Assembly: GCA_965371355.1 (NCBI GenBank)
Contig: CBDUYD010000150.1
Coordinates: 1-7,153 of the forward strand
Reading direction: 5' to 3'
DNA length: 7,153 bases
Source of the DNA: JASJHI01 sp965371355
GTDB lineage: Bacteria > Actinomycetota > Acidimicrobiia > Acidimicrobiales > Ilumatobacteraceae
Below, piece after piece: positions 1 to 6,191 of this stretch. A model generated the notes under the pieces. It did no database searches. It was not told the DNA's origin and saw nothing but the letters and a program-made list of their open reading frames with translations. Each line of letters begins with the position of its first letter. Within the stretch, counting starts at the first letter, position 1. A program made the position numbers and the translations under genes.

Positions 1-11
1 AGGACCATCAC

Positions 12-1358
12 ATGGCAGACGTCACGCTCCCACAACTCGGTGAGACCGTCACCGAGGGCACGATCACACAGTGGTTCAAGAAGGTCGGCGACACCATCGC
101 CGAGGACGAGCCGCTCTTCGAGGTGTCGACCGACAAGGTCGACACCGAGGTGCCCTCGCCGGTGTCCGGTGTGGTCACCGCCCTCCTCGTCGAGGAGGGC
201 GACACGGTCGACGTCGGCGTCGTAATAGCGAAGGTCACCGCCGACGGCGAAGCCGCCGCGGCGCCGGACGACGCGCCCGCGGCAGCGCCCGAATCCGCTC
301 CCGCTCCGCCGCCCGCTCCCGCGGCAGCGCCGGCTCCACCGCCGGCCGCCGCTGCTCCCGCTGCGCCACCCGAGCCGGCGCCCGAGCCCGCACCGGCGCC
401 GGCTGCGAGTGACTCGCGGCTGCTCTCACCGGTGGTGCGGCGTCTCGTGAGCGATCACGGTCTCGATCCGGCGGCGATCAGCGGCACCGGCCCTGGCGGA
501 CGTATCACGCGAGACGACGTCCTCGACTACATCGACGCCACCGGCGCGGCAGCGCAACCGGCCGCCGCCCCACCGGCGGCTCCGCCGTCCACCGCGCCGT
601 CCACCGCGCCAGCGCCGGCGGCCGCCCCACCCGCTACGGCCGGCGCCGGCGATGCGACCGTGAAGCTGTCGAAGATCCGTCAACTCACGGGCGATCACAT
701 GGTGGCGAGCAAGGCGACGAGTCCCCATGCCTTCAGCGTGGTCGAGGTCGACTTCGCCAACGTCGACGTCGTGCGCCAGGCGGTCAAGGCCGAGTGGAAG
801 CAACGACACGGCTTCAGCCTCACGTATCTGCCGTTCATCTCGCGTGCGATCGTCGACGGCCTCCGGGAGTTCCCCCACCTCAACGCGAGCGTCGGCGACG
901 ACGAACTGATCGTTCACGACACGATCGACCTCGGCATCGCCGTCGACCTCGACTACGAGGGGCTGCTCGCCCCGGTGATCCGCGCCGCCCACTCCAAGCG
1001 GCTCGAGGCGATCGCCACCGAGATCTCCGATCTCGCCACACGGGCCCGCAACCGCAAGCTCAGCCCCGACGAGATCTCGGGTGGCACGTTCACGATCACC
1101 AACAACGGGTCGGCGGGATCTGTGCTGACGATGCCGATCATCAACCAGCCGCAGGTCGCGATCATCTCCACCGACGCGATCGTGCGCAAGCCCGTGGCCA
1201 CCGCCGGCCCCGACGGCGGCGAGGCGATCGCGATCCATCCGGTCGGCAATCTCGCGATGAGCTGGGATCACCGTGCGTTCGACGGCGCCTACTCCGCCGG
1301 CTTCCTCAAGAGGGTGAAGGAGATCCTCGAGACGAAGGACTGGTCGACGGAGCTCTGA
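12..1358 (+). CDS. Dihydrolipoamide acyltransferase (E2) of a 2-oxoacid dehydrogenase complex
   Basis: This is the core subunit of a 2-oxoacid dehydrogenase complex; it carries acyl groups on a lipoyl arm and transfers them to CoA. Visible in 448 aa: one N-terminal lipoyl domain (about 2-76) with the lipoylated lysine K42 in STDKVDTEVPSP; an Ala/Pro-rich linker (about 80-133); a peripheral subunit-binding domain (about 136-174, with SGTGPGGRITRDDV); a second Ala/Pro linker (about 178-212); and a catalytic domain (about 215-448) ending in the DHRAFDG motif, with H420 and D424 the expected catalytic pair. AGGA at 1-4, 7 nt before the ATG, supports the start. The substrate (pyruvate, 2-oxoglutarate or branched-chain 2-oxoacids) cannot be decided here because E1 is not in the window. 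The order E2-lipB-lipA resembles the dlaT/sucB neighbourhood of Mycobacterium, where lipB and lipA lie just downstream. Many actinobacterial SucB/DlaT proteins carry two or more lipoyl domains; this one has only one. Confidence 0.95.
   Translation: MADVTLPQLGETVTEGTITQWFKKVGDTIAEDEPLFEVSTDKVDTEVPSPVSGVVTALLVEEGDTVDVGVVIAKVTADGEAAAAPDDAPAAAPESAPAPPPAPAAAPAPPPAAAAPAAPPEPAPEPAPAPAASDSRLLSPVVRRLVSDHGLDPAAISGTGPGGRITRDDVLDYIDATGAAAQPAAAPPAAPPSTAPSTAPAPAAAPPATAGAGDATVKLSKIRQLTGDHMVASKATSPHAFSVVEVDFANVDVVRQAVKAEWKQRHGFSLTYLPFISRAIVDGLREFPHLNASVGDDELIVHDTIDLGIAVDLDYEGLLAPVIRAAHSKRLEAIATEISDLATRARNRKLSPDEISGGTFTITNNGSAGSVLTMPIINQPQVAIISTDAIVRKPVATAGPDGGEAIAIHPVGNLAMSWDHRAFDGAYSAGFLKRVKEILETKDWSTEL
583..610 (+). 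repeat. 12-bp tandem repeat in the second E2 linker
   Basis: A 12-bp unit (GCCGTCCACCGC, at 584-595 and 596-607) is repeated in tandem for about 2.3 copies. It is in frame and encodes successive Ser-Thr-Ala-Pro steps of the flexible linker between the subunit-binding and catalytic domains. The length suggests growth by slippage, which would change linker length in 4-residue steps. Confidence 0.75.
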
Positions 1359-3055
1359 TGGGCGACCCGGCACGCGGAACGGCCGACGCGGGTGCGTCCG
1401 CACTCCGCGTCCGCTGGCTCGGGCGTGTGCCCTATCGCGAGGCCCTCGCCGTGCAGACCGCGCTGTTCGAGCACGGTCGCGAACAGCATCTGCTACTGCT
1501 CGAGCACCCGCACGTCTTCACCCACGGTGCGCGGGCCGATCTGGCGGCCAATCTGCGGTGTGATCCCGCAGCGGTCGACGCCGAACTCGTGGCCGTCAAG
1601 CGCGGCGGCGACATCACCTATCACGGCCCCGGTCAACTCGTCGGCTACCCGATCCTCGACGTCGACAACCGCATCGGCGCGGCGACCCACGTGTGCGCGG
1701 TCGAGGGGCTGGTCATCGACGCGCTCGCGGCGCTCGGGCTCGACAACGCCGGGCGGCTCCCCGGGCTCGCCGGCGTCTGGCTCGACGTCGACTCGGGCGA
1801 GCCGCGCAAGATCTGCGCGATCGGTGTGCGGCTGAAGGGTGGCCGCACGATGCACGGATTCGCGCTCAACGTGTCGACCGACATGCGCTACCTGCGCGAC
1901 CACATCGTGCCGTGCGGCATCGTCGATCGGCCGGTGACGTCGCTCGCCGAGGAGGGGATCGACGTCTCGATGGTCGACGTCGTCGACGTGGTATCGACGA
2001 TGGCGGCGCGACGGTGGGCGGGGGGCGTGATCGAACGCCAGGACGTCGTGAGCGCGGCGCCGGTCGACGGGCGCGATCTCTCGGCGTTCTCGAGGGGGGA
2101 GGGGCCCGGCGAGCCGATCCGGCCGGGGCGTGCGGTCGGGCGGCTCGAACATGCCGGGGTCACCGGCGGCCTGGCGATCGCGAGCCGCAAGCCCGCTTGG
2201 CTGCGCCCGAAGGTCTCGCTCGGCCCCGACGTGATGCGGCTCAGGAAGACGATCCGGTCGCTCGATCTCGTCACGGTGTGCGAGGACGCGGGATGTCCGA
2301 ACCTGTCCGAGTGTTGGGCCGATGGCACGGCGACGTTGATGGTGCTCGGCGAGCGCTGTACGCGCGCCTGCGGATTCTGTCTGGTCGATACGCGCCAGCC
2401 ACTTCCTCCGGCCCGCGACGAGCCGGCGCGGGTCGCCGAGGCGATCGTACGCCTCGGGCTCGACCACGCGGTGCTCACGATGGTCGCTCGTGATGATCTG
2501 CCCGACGGCGGGATGGGCCACGTCGCCGATTGCGTCGCCGCGATCCGGTCACGTCGACCGGTTGCGCGGATCGAGACGTTGATCTCCGACGTCAAGGGTG
2601 ACGGCACTTCGCTCGACGTGTTGTTCGCCGCGCGACCAGACGTGTTGAACCACAACGTCGAGACCGTCGCCCGCCTGCAGCGCGCGGTCCGGCCGTCGGC
2701 AGGGTACGCGCGGTCGTTGTCGGTGCTCGCTCGCGCGAAGGCGGCTGGGCTCACGACGAAGACCGGATTGATGGTCGGCCTCGGCGAGACCGATGACGAG
2801 ATCACCGGATGTCTCGCCGACATCGCCGGGATCGGTGTCGACATCGTCACGATCGGGCAGTACCTGCGCCCGACGTCGCACCACCTGCCGGTGGCGCGCT
2901 ACTGCGAGCCCGACGAGTTCGACCGCTGGAAAGAGGTCGGCGAGTCGTTCGGCATCGCTCACGTCGAATCGAGCCCGCTGACCCGCTCCAGCTACCACGC
3001 CAAGACCGCCGCCGCCAACATCGCTCCTGTCGCTGTCGCTTCGTCGGCCCCGTGA
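1358..3055 (+). CDS. LipB-LipA fusion: octanoyltransferase joined to lipoyl synthase
   Basis: One uninterrupted ORF of 565 aa holds two complete enzymes of lipoate synthesis. Residues about 15-225 are LipB, which moves octanoate from acyl carrier protein to the lipoyl-domain lysine; it has RGGDITYHGPGQLVGYPI (82-99), the lysine K151 in RKICAIGV and the catalytic cysteine C186 in IVPCGI. Residues about 276-565 are LipA, a radical-SAM enzyme that inserts two sulfurs; it has the auxiliary-cluster motif CX4CX5C (C308, C313, C319), the radical-SAM motif CX3CX2C (C334, C338, C341), HNVETV (432-437), the QYLRPTSHHLPV stretch (501-512) and the C-terminal RSSYHA (543-548) whose serine ligates the auxiliary cluster. 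About 50 Gly/Arg/Pro-rich residues form the linker. The ATG overlaps the E2 stop by 1 nt (TGATG), and GGAG lies 5 nt upstream, so translation is probably coupled. The frame is open upstream to 794, but that part lies inside E2. In most bacteria lipB and lipA are separate genes. Confidence 0.93.
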   Translation: MGDPARGTADAGASALRVRWLGRVPYREALAVQTALFEHGREQHLLLLEHPHVFTHGARADLAANLRCDPAAVDAELVAVKRGGDITYHGPGQLVGYPILDVDNRIGAATHVCAVEGLVIDALAALGLDNAGRLPGLAGVWLDVDSGEPRKICAIGVRLKGGRTMHGFALNVSTDMRYLRDHIVPCGIVDRPVTSLAEEGIDVSMVDVVDVVSTMAARRWAGGVIERQDVVSAAPVDGRDLSAFSRGEGPGEPIRPGRAVGRLEHAGVTGGLAIASRKPAWLRPKVSLGPDVMRLRKTIRSLDLVTVCEDAGCPNLSECWADGTATLMVLGERCTRACGFCLVDTRQPLPPARDEPARVAEAIVRLGLDHAVLTMVARDDLPDGGMGHVADCVAAIRSRRPVARIETLISDVKGDGTSLDVLFAARPDVLNHNVETVARLQRAVRPSAGYARSLSVLARAKAAGLTTKTGLMVGLGETDDEITGCLADIAGIGVDIVTIGQYLRPTSHHLPVARYCEPDEFDRWKEVGESFGIAHVESSPLTRSSYHAKTAAANIAPVAVASSAP

Positions 3056-3061
3056 ACGGCG

Positions 3062-3090
3062 TTGTGCCCGACGCTCACTTCGATTATCTT
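3062..3090 (+). promoter_or_regulatory. Putative promoter of the toxin-antitoxin pair, leaderless
   Basis: TTGTGC (3062-3067) and TATCTT (3085-3090) are separated by 17 nt and resemble the -35 and -10 elements of a primary sigma-factor promoter. The expected transcription start, about 7 nt beyond the -10, falls at 3097-3098, on the GTG start of the antitoxin. No Shine-Dalgarno sequence lies ahead of that GTG, which agrees with a leaderless mRNA, a common type in actinobacteria. The -35 is a weak match. Confidence 0.5.
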
Positions 3091-3113
3091 TACGTTCGTG
3101 ACAGAAGTAAAGA
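3087..3113 (+). promoter_or_regulatory. Inverted repeat, candidate operator for VapB/VapBC autoregulation
   Basis: TCTTTAC (3087-3093) and its exact complement GTAAAGA (3107-3113) have arm centres 20 bp apart, about two helical turns. Inside them TTC (3095-3097) and GAA (3104-3106) extend the symmetry, so the arms are 10 bp apart from a single extra G at 3094. The repeat covers part of the -10-like element, the predicted transcription start and the antitoxin start codon. AbrB-type antitoxins of VapBC systems generally repress their own promoter by binding such inverted repeats, so this is the likely operator. Confidence 0.55.
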
Positions 3114-3343
3114 ATCGGCGTCGGGGGGCGACTCGGATCAGTTCCAAGCATCAGATCACGATTCCTGCCGACGCGCTGCGGGCCGCGGGCCTCCGGGTCG
3201 GTGAGCGCGTCCGTGCGAGAGCCGTGGGACCTGGTCGTGTCGTCCTCGAGCGCGAGAACGATGTTCTCGAAGAGTTCGCCGGCGCGTTGACCGGGGTCTA
3301 TTCCCCGGGCGAACTGGACGACCTGCGCGACGAATGGCGCTAG
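3098..3343 (+). CDS. vapB: AbrB/MazE-fold antitoxin of a VapBC system
   Basis: This 81-aa protein has an N-terminal swapped-hairpin (AbrB/SpoVT) DNA-binding domain: the stretch TRISSKHQITIPADALRAAG followed by LRVGERVRARAVGPGRVVLE is the standard pattern for the fold. The C-terminal tail, about residues 54-81, ends in GELDDLRDEWR. Such acidic and arginine-containing tails in VapB proteins wrap around the PIN toxin and block its active site. I chose GTG at 3098 rather than TTG at 3062 because the promoter-like hexamer TATCTT ends 7 nt before it and because the extra 12 residues would be hydrophobic and unlike the family. The stop overlaps the toxin gene by 10 nt. Expected roles are neutralising the toxin and repressing the shared promoter. 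The family assignment is firm; the partner and binding site are inferred from context. Confidence 0.88.
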   Translation: MTEVKNRRRGATRISSKHQITIPADALRAAGLRVGERVRARAVGPGRVVLERENDVLEEFAGALTGVYSPGELDDLRDEWR

Positions 3344-3747
3344 TCCACATCGACGCCGGCGTAATGATCGGTTTCCTCGACGCGCAAGATGTTCACCACG
3401 ACGCCGCTCGCGTCGCGCTCGAAGGGGTGCTCGGGGCCGGTGACCGCATCGAGATGGCCGCCTCGGCGTTCGCCGAATGTCTTGTGGGCCCGGCCCGCCG
3501 AGGCGCCGACGCCGTCGACACCGTACGGGCACTGGTCGATCGTGTGCCGATCGCGATCGTCCCGCTCGATGAAGAGGTCGCCGTCGCCGCCGCGGTCGTG
3601 CGTGCGGTCCAGCCGAAGCTCCGGCTGCCGGACGCGCTGGTCGTCGCCACGGCCGCAGAGCGCGGCGCCGACCAACTGATCACGACCGATCGCAAGTGGC
3701 CATCCGCGCGCGAACTGGAGCTCGGCGCGGACATCGTCGAACTCTGA
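3334..3747 (+). CDS. vapC: PIN-domain toxin, VapC-like ribonuclease
   Basis: This 137-aa protein is a single PIN domain of normal VapC length. The four acidic residues expected to hold the metal ions are all present: D7 in HIDAGVMI, E48 in AFAECLV, D100 in RLPDALVVATA and D119 in ITTDRKW. VapC toxins are metal-dependent endoribonucleases that commonly cut tRNA or rRNA and stop growth when the antitoxin is lost; the RNA target of this one cannot be read from the sequence. The ATG lies inside the last codons of the antitoxin (10-nt overlap), with no convincing Shine-Dalgarno site, so translation probably depends on coupling to the antitoxin. With an intact active site and an intact antitoxin, the pair appears functional. 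Confidence 0.9.
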   Translation: MALVHIDAGVMIGFLDAQDVHHDAARVALEGVLGAGDRIEMAASAFAECLVGPARRGADAVDTVRALVDRVPIAIVPLDEEVAVAAAVVRAVQPKLRLPDALVVATAAERGADQLITTDRKWPSARELELGADIVEL

Positions 3748-3845
3748 TCACTCCGCGCCGGACCGCTCGTCGTCGCGTCGTGCGGCCTCGGTGAGAGGGG
3801 TGGACAGAGGCCGGGCCGTGACACCCCGTCGGTACTGTCGGTGAC
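3748..3845. other. Intergenic gap between the toxin and the SWIM gene
   Basis: No gene is visible in these 98 nt. GGCCTC (3784-3789) can pair with GAGGCC (3807-3812), and CCTC (3786-3789) can alternatively pair with GAGG (3795-3798). Neither stem is followed by a T run, so neither is a clear terminator. A 6-bp direct repeat GTCGGT occurs at 3828-3833 and 3837-3842, just ahead of the next start. Confidence 0.4.
3833..3838 (+). promoter_or_regulatory. Putative -10 element of the SWIM/DUF5691 operon
   Basis: TACTGT fits the TANNNT -10 pattern and ends 7 nt before the GTG at 3846, so transcription could begin at the start codon, again without a leader. No good -35 lies at the usual distance, and no Shine-Dalgarno site precedes the GTG. 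Confidence 0.4.
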
Positions 3846-5264
3846 GTGATCGAGCGGTGGTCCGTCGAGCAGGTCGAGTCGGTCGCGCCATCACCGGCCG
3901 CGGTCAGTGCCGCACGCTCGATCGCGTCGCCGCAGCAGTGGGCTTCCACCGGGGCCGGCGAGCGGGCGTTGTGGGGAACGTTTCGGGGCACCGCCGCCGA
4001 GCCCTACTCGACGGTCGTCGATCACGTCGAGGTCGGGTTTCGCTGCACCTGTGCCAGCCGTCGGCGTCCCTGCAAGCATGCGATCGCGCTGCTCCTGCTC
4101 TGGGCGCGCGGCCAGGTCGCCGAGCACCCACCTCCCGCGCAGGTCGAGGCGTGGATCGCGTCCCGTCCCCGTGCTTCGGCTGGCGACGCTGCAGCCGATG
4201 GCGTCTCAGGTGATGGCGGAGACCGCGGGCCAGCCGGTACCGGTACCGACTCGGGCGACGGCGAATACGAGCCACCCCCTCCATCGCCGCCGCCCGACCG
4301 CGACGAGCGCGACGCCGCCCGCGACGACCGGGTGGCCCGCATGATGGCCGGCCTCTCCGAACTCGACCGCTGGCTCGACGATCGCATCCGTACCGGGCTC
4401 GCCGATCCGGCGCTCGCCCGCTACGGCACCTGGGACACGCTGGCCGCCCGCCTCGTCGACGCGCAGGCCGGCAGCCTGGCCAACCGCATCCGCCGTCTGG
4501 CCGGCCTGGTCGGCGCCTCGCCCACCTGGCACGACGAGGTGCTCGCCGAGCTGGGGCTCCTGCACCTCCTTTCGCGCGCCGGTCGCCGGCTCGGCTCGCT
4601 GCCCTCTCCCCTCGCCGACGCGGTCGCCACCACGGTCGGCTGGCAGGTGCGCAAGGCCGACGTGCTCGCCGGAGTTCCCGACACCGACCGCTGGGTGGTC
4701 GCCGGCCGCAGCGACCAGCGCGAAGACCGCATCGAGGTTCGGCGTCACTGGCTCCGCGGCACCCGGTCCGGACGCTGGGCGCTCGTTCTCTCCTTCGCCG
4801 CGTTCCGCCAGAGCCTCGATACATCGCTGCAGGTCGGTTCGGCGGTCGATGCCGACCTGCACCGCTACCCCGGGCCGGCACTGCGGGCGATCGTCGGGTT
4901 GCGTCGCGACCCGCCGGAGTCGCCGGCCGCCCCGCCCGCCGGCACGATCGCACGAGGGTGCGACGAGATCGGCGCGATGCTCGCCGGTGAGCCCTGGCTC
5001 GACCGCCTGCCGACCACGGTGCGGGCGACGCCGACGCGCCTGGGCGATCGCTGGGTGCTCACCGATCACACCGGGAGCCTCCCGGTGCTCGACGACGCAC
5101 CAGAACAGTGCCTGGCGACGCTGTTGGCGCTCTCGGCGGGCGAGGCCGTCGATATCACGCTCGAGTGGACACCGCGCGGTGTGATGCCGCTGGCGGTTCA
5201 CCTGCCCACCCGATCGGTCGACATCGGGCCGCGCGCCGACGCCTCGTTCGTGGGGGCGCGATGA
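3846..5264 (+). CDS. SWIM zinc-finger family protein
   Basis: This 472-aa protein carries a SWIM zinc finger, CX1CX6CX1H, formed by C67, C69, C76 and H78 in RCTCASRRRPCKHAIALLLLW. The N-terminal region, with SVEQVESVAPSPAAVSAARS and LWGTFRGTAAEPYSTVVD, matches the pattern of bacterial SWIM proteins found beside MoxR ATPase/VWA gene sets. SWIM fingers are thought to bind DNA or protein; the role of this family is not established. Residues about 107-158 are a Gly/Asp/Pro-rich, probably disordered linker, and the remaining 310 residues form a C-terminal region with Trp-rich segments that I cannot assign to an enzyme fold. The GTG start was chosen because homologous-looking sequence begins there and a -10-like hexamer lies 7 nt upstream. 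The stop overlaps the next gene as ATGA, so the two are almost certainly one operon. Confidence 0.85.
   Translation: MIERWSVEQVESVAPSPAAVSAARSIASPQQWASTGAGERALWGTFRGTAAEPYSTVVDHVEVGFRCTCASRRRPCKHAIALLLLWARGQVAEHPPPAQVEAWIASRPRASAGDAAADGVSGDGGDRGPAGTGTDSGDGEYEPPPPSPPPDRDERDAARDDRVARMMAGLSELDRWLDDRIRTGLADPALARYGTWDTLAARLVDAQAGSLANRIRRLAGLVGASPTWHDEVLAELGLLHLLSRAGRRLGSLPSPLADAVATTVGWQVRKADVLAGVPDTDRWVVAGRSDQREDRIEVRRHWLRGTRSGRWALVLSFAAFRQSLDTSLQVGSAVDADLHRYPGPALRAIVGLRRDPPESPAAPPAGTIARGCDEIGAMLAGEPWLDRLPTTVRATPTRLGDRWVLTDHTGSLPVLDDAPEQCLATLLALSAGEAVDITLEWTPRGVMPLAVHLPTRSVDIGPRADASFVGAR
4235..4248. repeat. 14-bp perfect palindrome inside the SWIM gene linker
   Basis: CGGTACCGGTACCG reads the same on both strands. 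It lies in the part encoding the Gly-Thr-Gly-Thr disordered linker, where codon choice is weakly constrained. It is probably incidental, built from two adjoining GGTACC units, but is recorded as the longest gapless palindrome I noticed. Confidence 0.7.
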
Positions 5265-6073
5265 CCGGCCACATCCCGATCGACGAGCACTGGGACCGAC
5301 TCGTCACCGCGGCACTGCTCGGCACCGATCGCCGAGATCCACCGCCGCCGATCGGACCACTGATCGATCTCGTCGCCGACACGGCGAGAACCAGCCCGTC
5401 CGAACGGATGCTCGCCCACGTGGCGGCGTGCACTGCGGTCCGCCGCGCCGGGGTCACCCCCGGGCCCGTCGCGCCTCCGCTCGCACCACCGCTGCCCGAC
5501 GACCGATCTCCCTGCCCGCCCGGGGCGGCCGATCGATGGCATCACATCGTCGCGTCGTGGCCGGTACTCGAAGACGAGTGGATGCTGACGCTCGTCGCGC
5601 TCGGCTGGCGGGTGGCGCCCGAGTTGGCGCCGCCCATGCTCCGGCGTCACCGATCCGACGTCCGGCGCCGCGCCGTGGTGATGGTCGCGATCGGTCCGCT
5701 CGGCCCGTGGCTGATCGAGCAGCTCCCCGAGCTGTCGCCGCCCGTTTCCGCGGCACCGTCCAGCGTGCTTCCCGACTCACTCGGCGAACTCCCCGAACTC
5801 CCGATCTCGCCCGAACTCGAACCACTCCTCACCGCGCCCGGAGCCGAATCGGGAGGGGTCATCGCCGTCGGCCTCGAGCGCGGAGCCTTCGGCGCCTCAC
5901 ACCGCGGTGTGCTCATCAATCTGCTCGCCCGGCTCCGGCCCGACGCGCTCGGCGATCTCACCGACGTGATCGATGCGGTCGATCCGGCGTCACCCGGCTA
6001 CGGCCTGGCGACCGTGCTCTGCGACCTCGCGACCACGCGGCGCCGGATGCTCGCCGAACTCGAGCGCGGGTGA
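5261..6073 (+). CDS. DUF5691-like protein, short form
   Basis: This 270-aa protein has no known enzymatic function. The start WDRLVTAALLGTDRRDPPPP (11-30), the alpha-helical stretch around ERMLAHVAACTAVRRAG (48-64) and the segment GWRVAPELAPPMLRRH followed by AVVMVAIGPLGPWL (116-151) resemble the N-terminal half of DUF5691 proteins as I recall them. Members of that family are usually around 500 aa with a helical-repeat C-terminal half; here about 120 residues follow, ending in an Arg/Glu-rich helix. I see no continuation in another frame after the TGA, so a natural short form is more likely than a recent frameshift. The ATG overlaps the SWIM stop (ATGA), and a G-run at 5252-5256 may serve as a weak ribosome site. 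The family call is from memory of motif pattern and is moderately sure; coupling to the SWIM protein supports it. Confidence 0.65.
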   Translation: MTGHIPIDEHWDRLVTAALLGTDRRDPPPPIGPLIDLVADTARTSPSERMLAHVAACTAVRRAGVTPGPVAPPLAPPLPDDRSPCPPGAADRWHHIVASWPVLEDEWMLTLVALGWRVAPELAPPMLRRHRSDVRRRAVVMVAIGPLGPWLIEQLPELSPPVSAAPSSVLPDSLGELPELPISPELEPLLTAPGAESGGVIAVGLERGAFGASHRGVLINLLARLRPDALGDLTDVIDAVDPASPGYGLATVLCDLATTRRRMLAELERG

Positions 6074-6191
6074 CGGTCACGACCAGTCCTGAGCGCTCGG
6101 GGATTGATCGCACCCGATGAGCGTCGGCGCGGTCACCCGTCGATACGCAACCGACACCCGCCCGGCGATCGGCCGACGGCAGTATTACGGG
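6074..6191. other. Intergenic gap between the DUF5691-like gene and the GNAT gene
   Basis: No gene is supported here. GAGCGCTC (6091-6098) is a perfect 8-bp palindrome, and with flanking CCT/GGG pairing could form a small hairpin at 6088-6101, perhaps marking the end of the SWIM operon. No T run follows. A frame is open from ATG 6117 into the GNAT gene, but its first 25 residues do not look like part of the domain. Confidence 0.35.
6180..6185 (+). promoter_or_regulatory. Possible -10 element of the GNAT gene
   Basis: CAGTAT keeps the A2, A5 and T6 positions of the -10 consensus and ends 6 nt before ATG 6192, again consistent with a transcript that starts at or next to the start codon. It lacks the first T and has no clear -35. 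Confidence 0.3.

Noticed and set aside
794..1357. Upstream extension of the lipBA frame to an ATG at 794
   Set aside because: The added 188 residues lie within the E2 catalytic domain in another frame and are Arg-rich nonsense; ATG 1358 begins just before LipB homology and is coupled to the E2 stop.
426..1403. Minus-strand ORF of 325 codons opposite the E2 gene
   Set aside because: It is Arg/Asp/Val-rich with no recognisable domain and lies wholly opposite a confidently identified gene. Long antisense frames are expected in DNA with G/C at nearly all third positions.
1493..2521. Minus-strand ORF of 342 codons opposite lipBA
   Set aside because: Same shadow effect; its composition (Arg, Asp, His, Pro) mirrors the sense codons and no motif is present.
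3062..3097. TTG at 3062 as the antitoxin start
   Set aside because: It would add 12 residues unlike the AbrB family, has no ribosome site, and the same bases fit a -35 element better.
3784..3812. GGCCTC/GAGGCC hairpin as a terminator or attenuator for the toxin gene
   Set aside because: The 17-nt loop, lack of a T run and alternative 4-bp pairing leave too little support; it is mentioned only in the gap description.
3904..5201. Long minus-strand ORFs opposite the SWIM gene
   Set aside because: Arg/Ala-rich shadow frames without domains, opposite a protein with a clear zinc-finger motif and operon context.
6117..6191. ATG 6117 as the GNAT start
   Set aside because: The extra 25 residues come before the GNAT fold, are Arg/Thr-rich, and have neither a good ribosome site nor a -10 at the leaderless distance.
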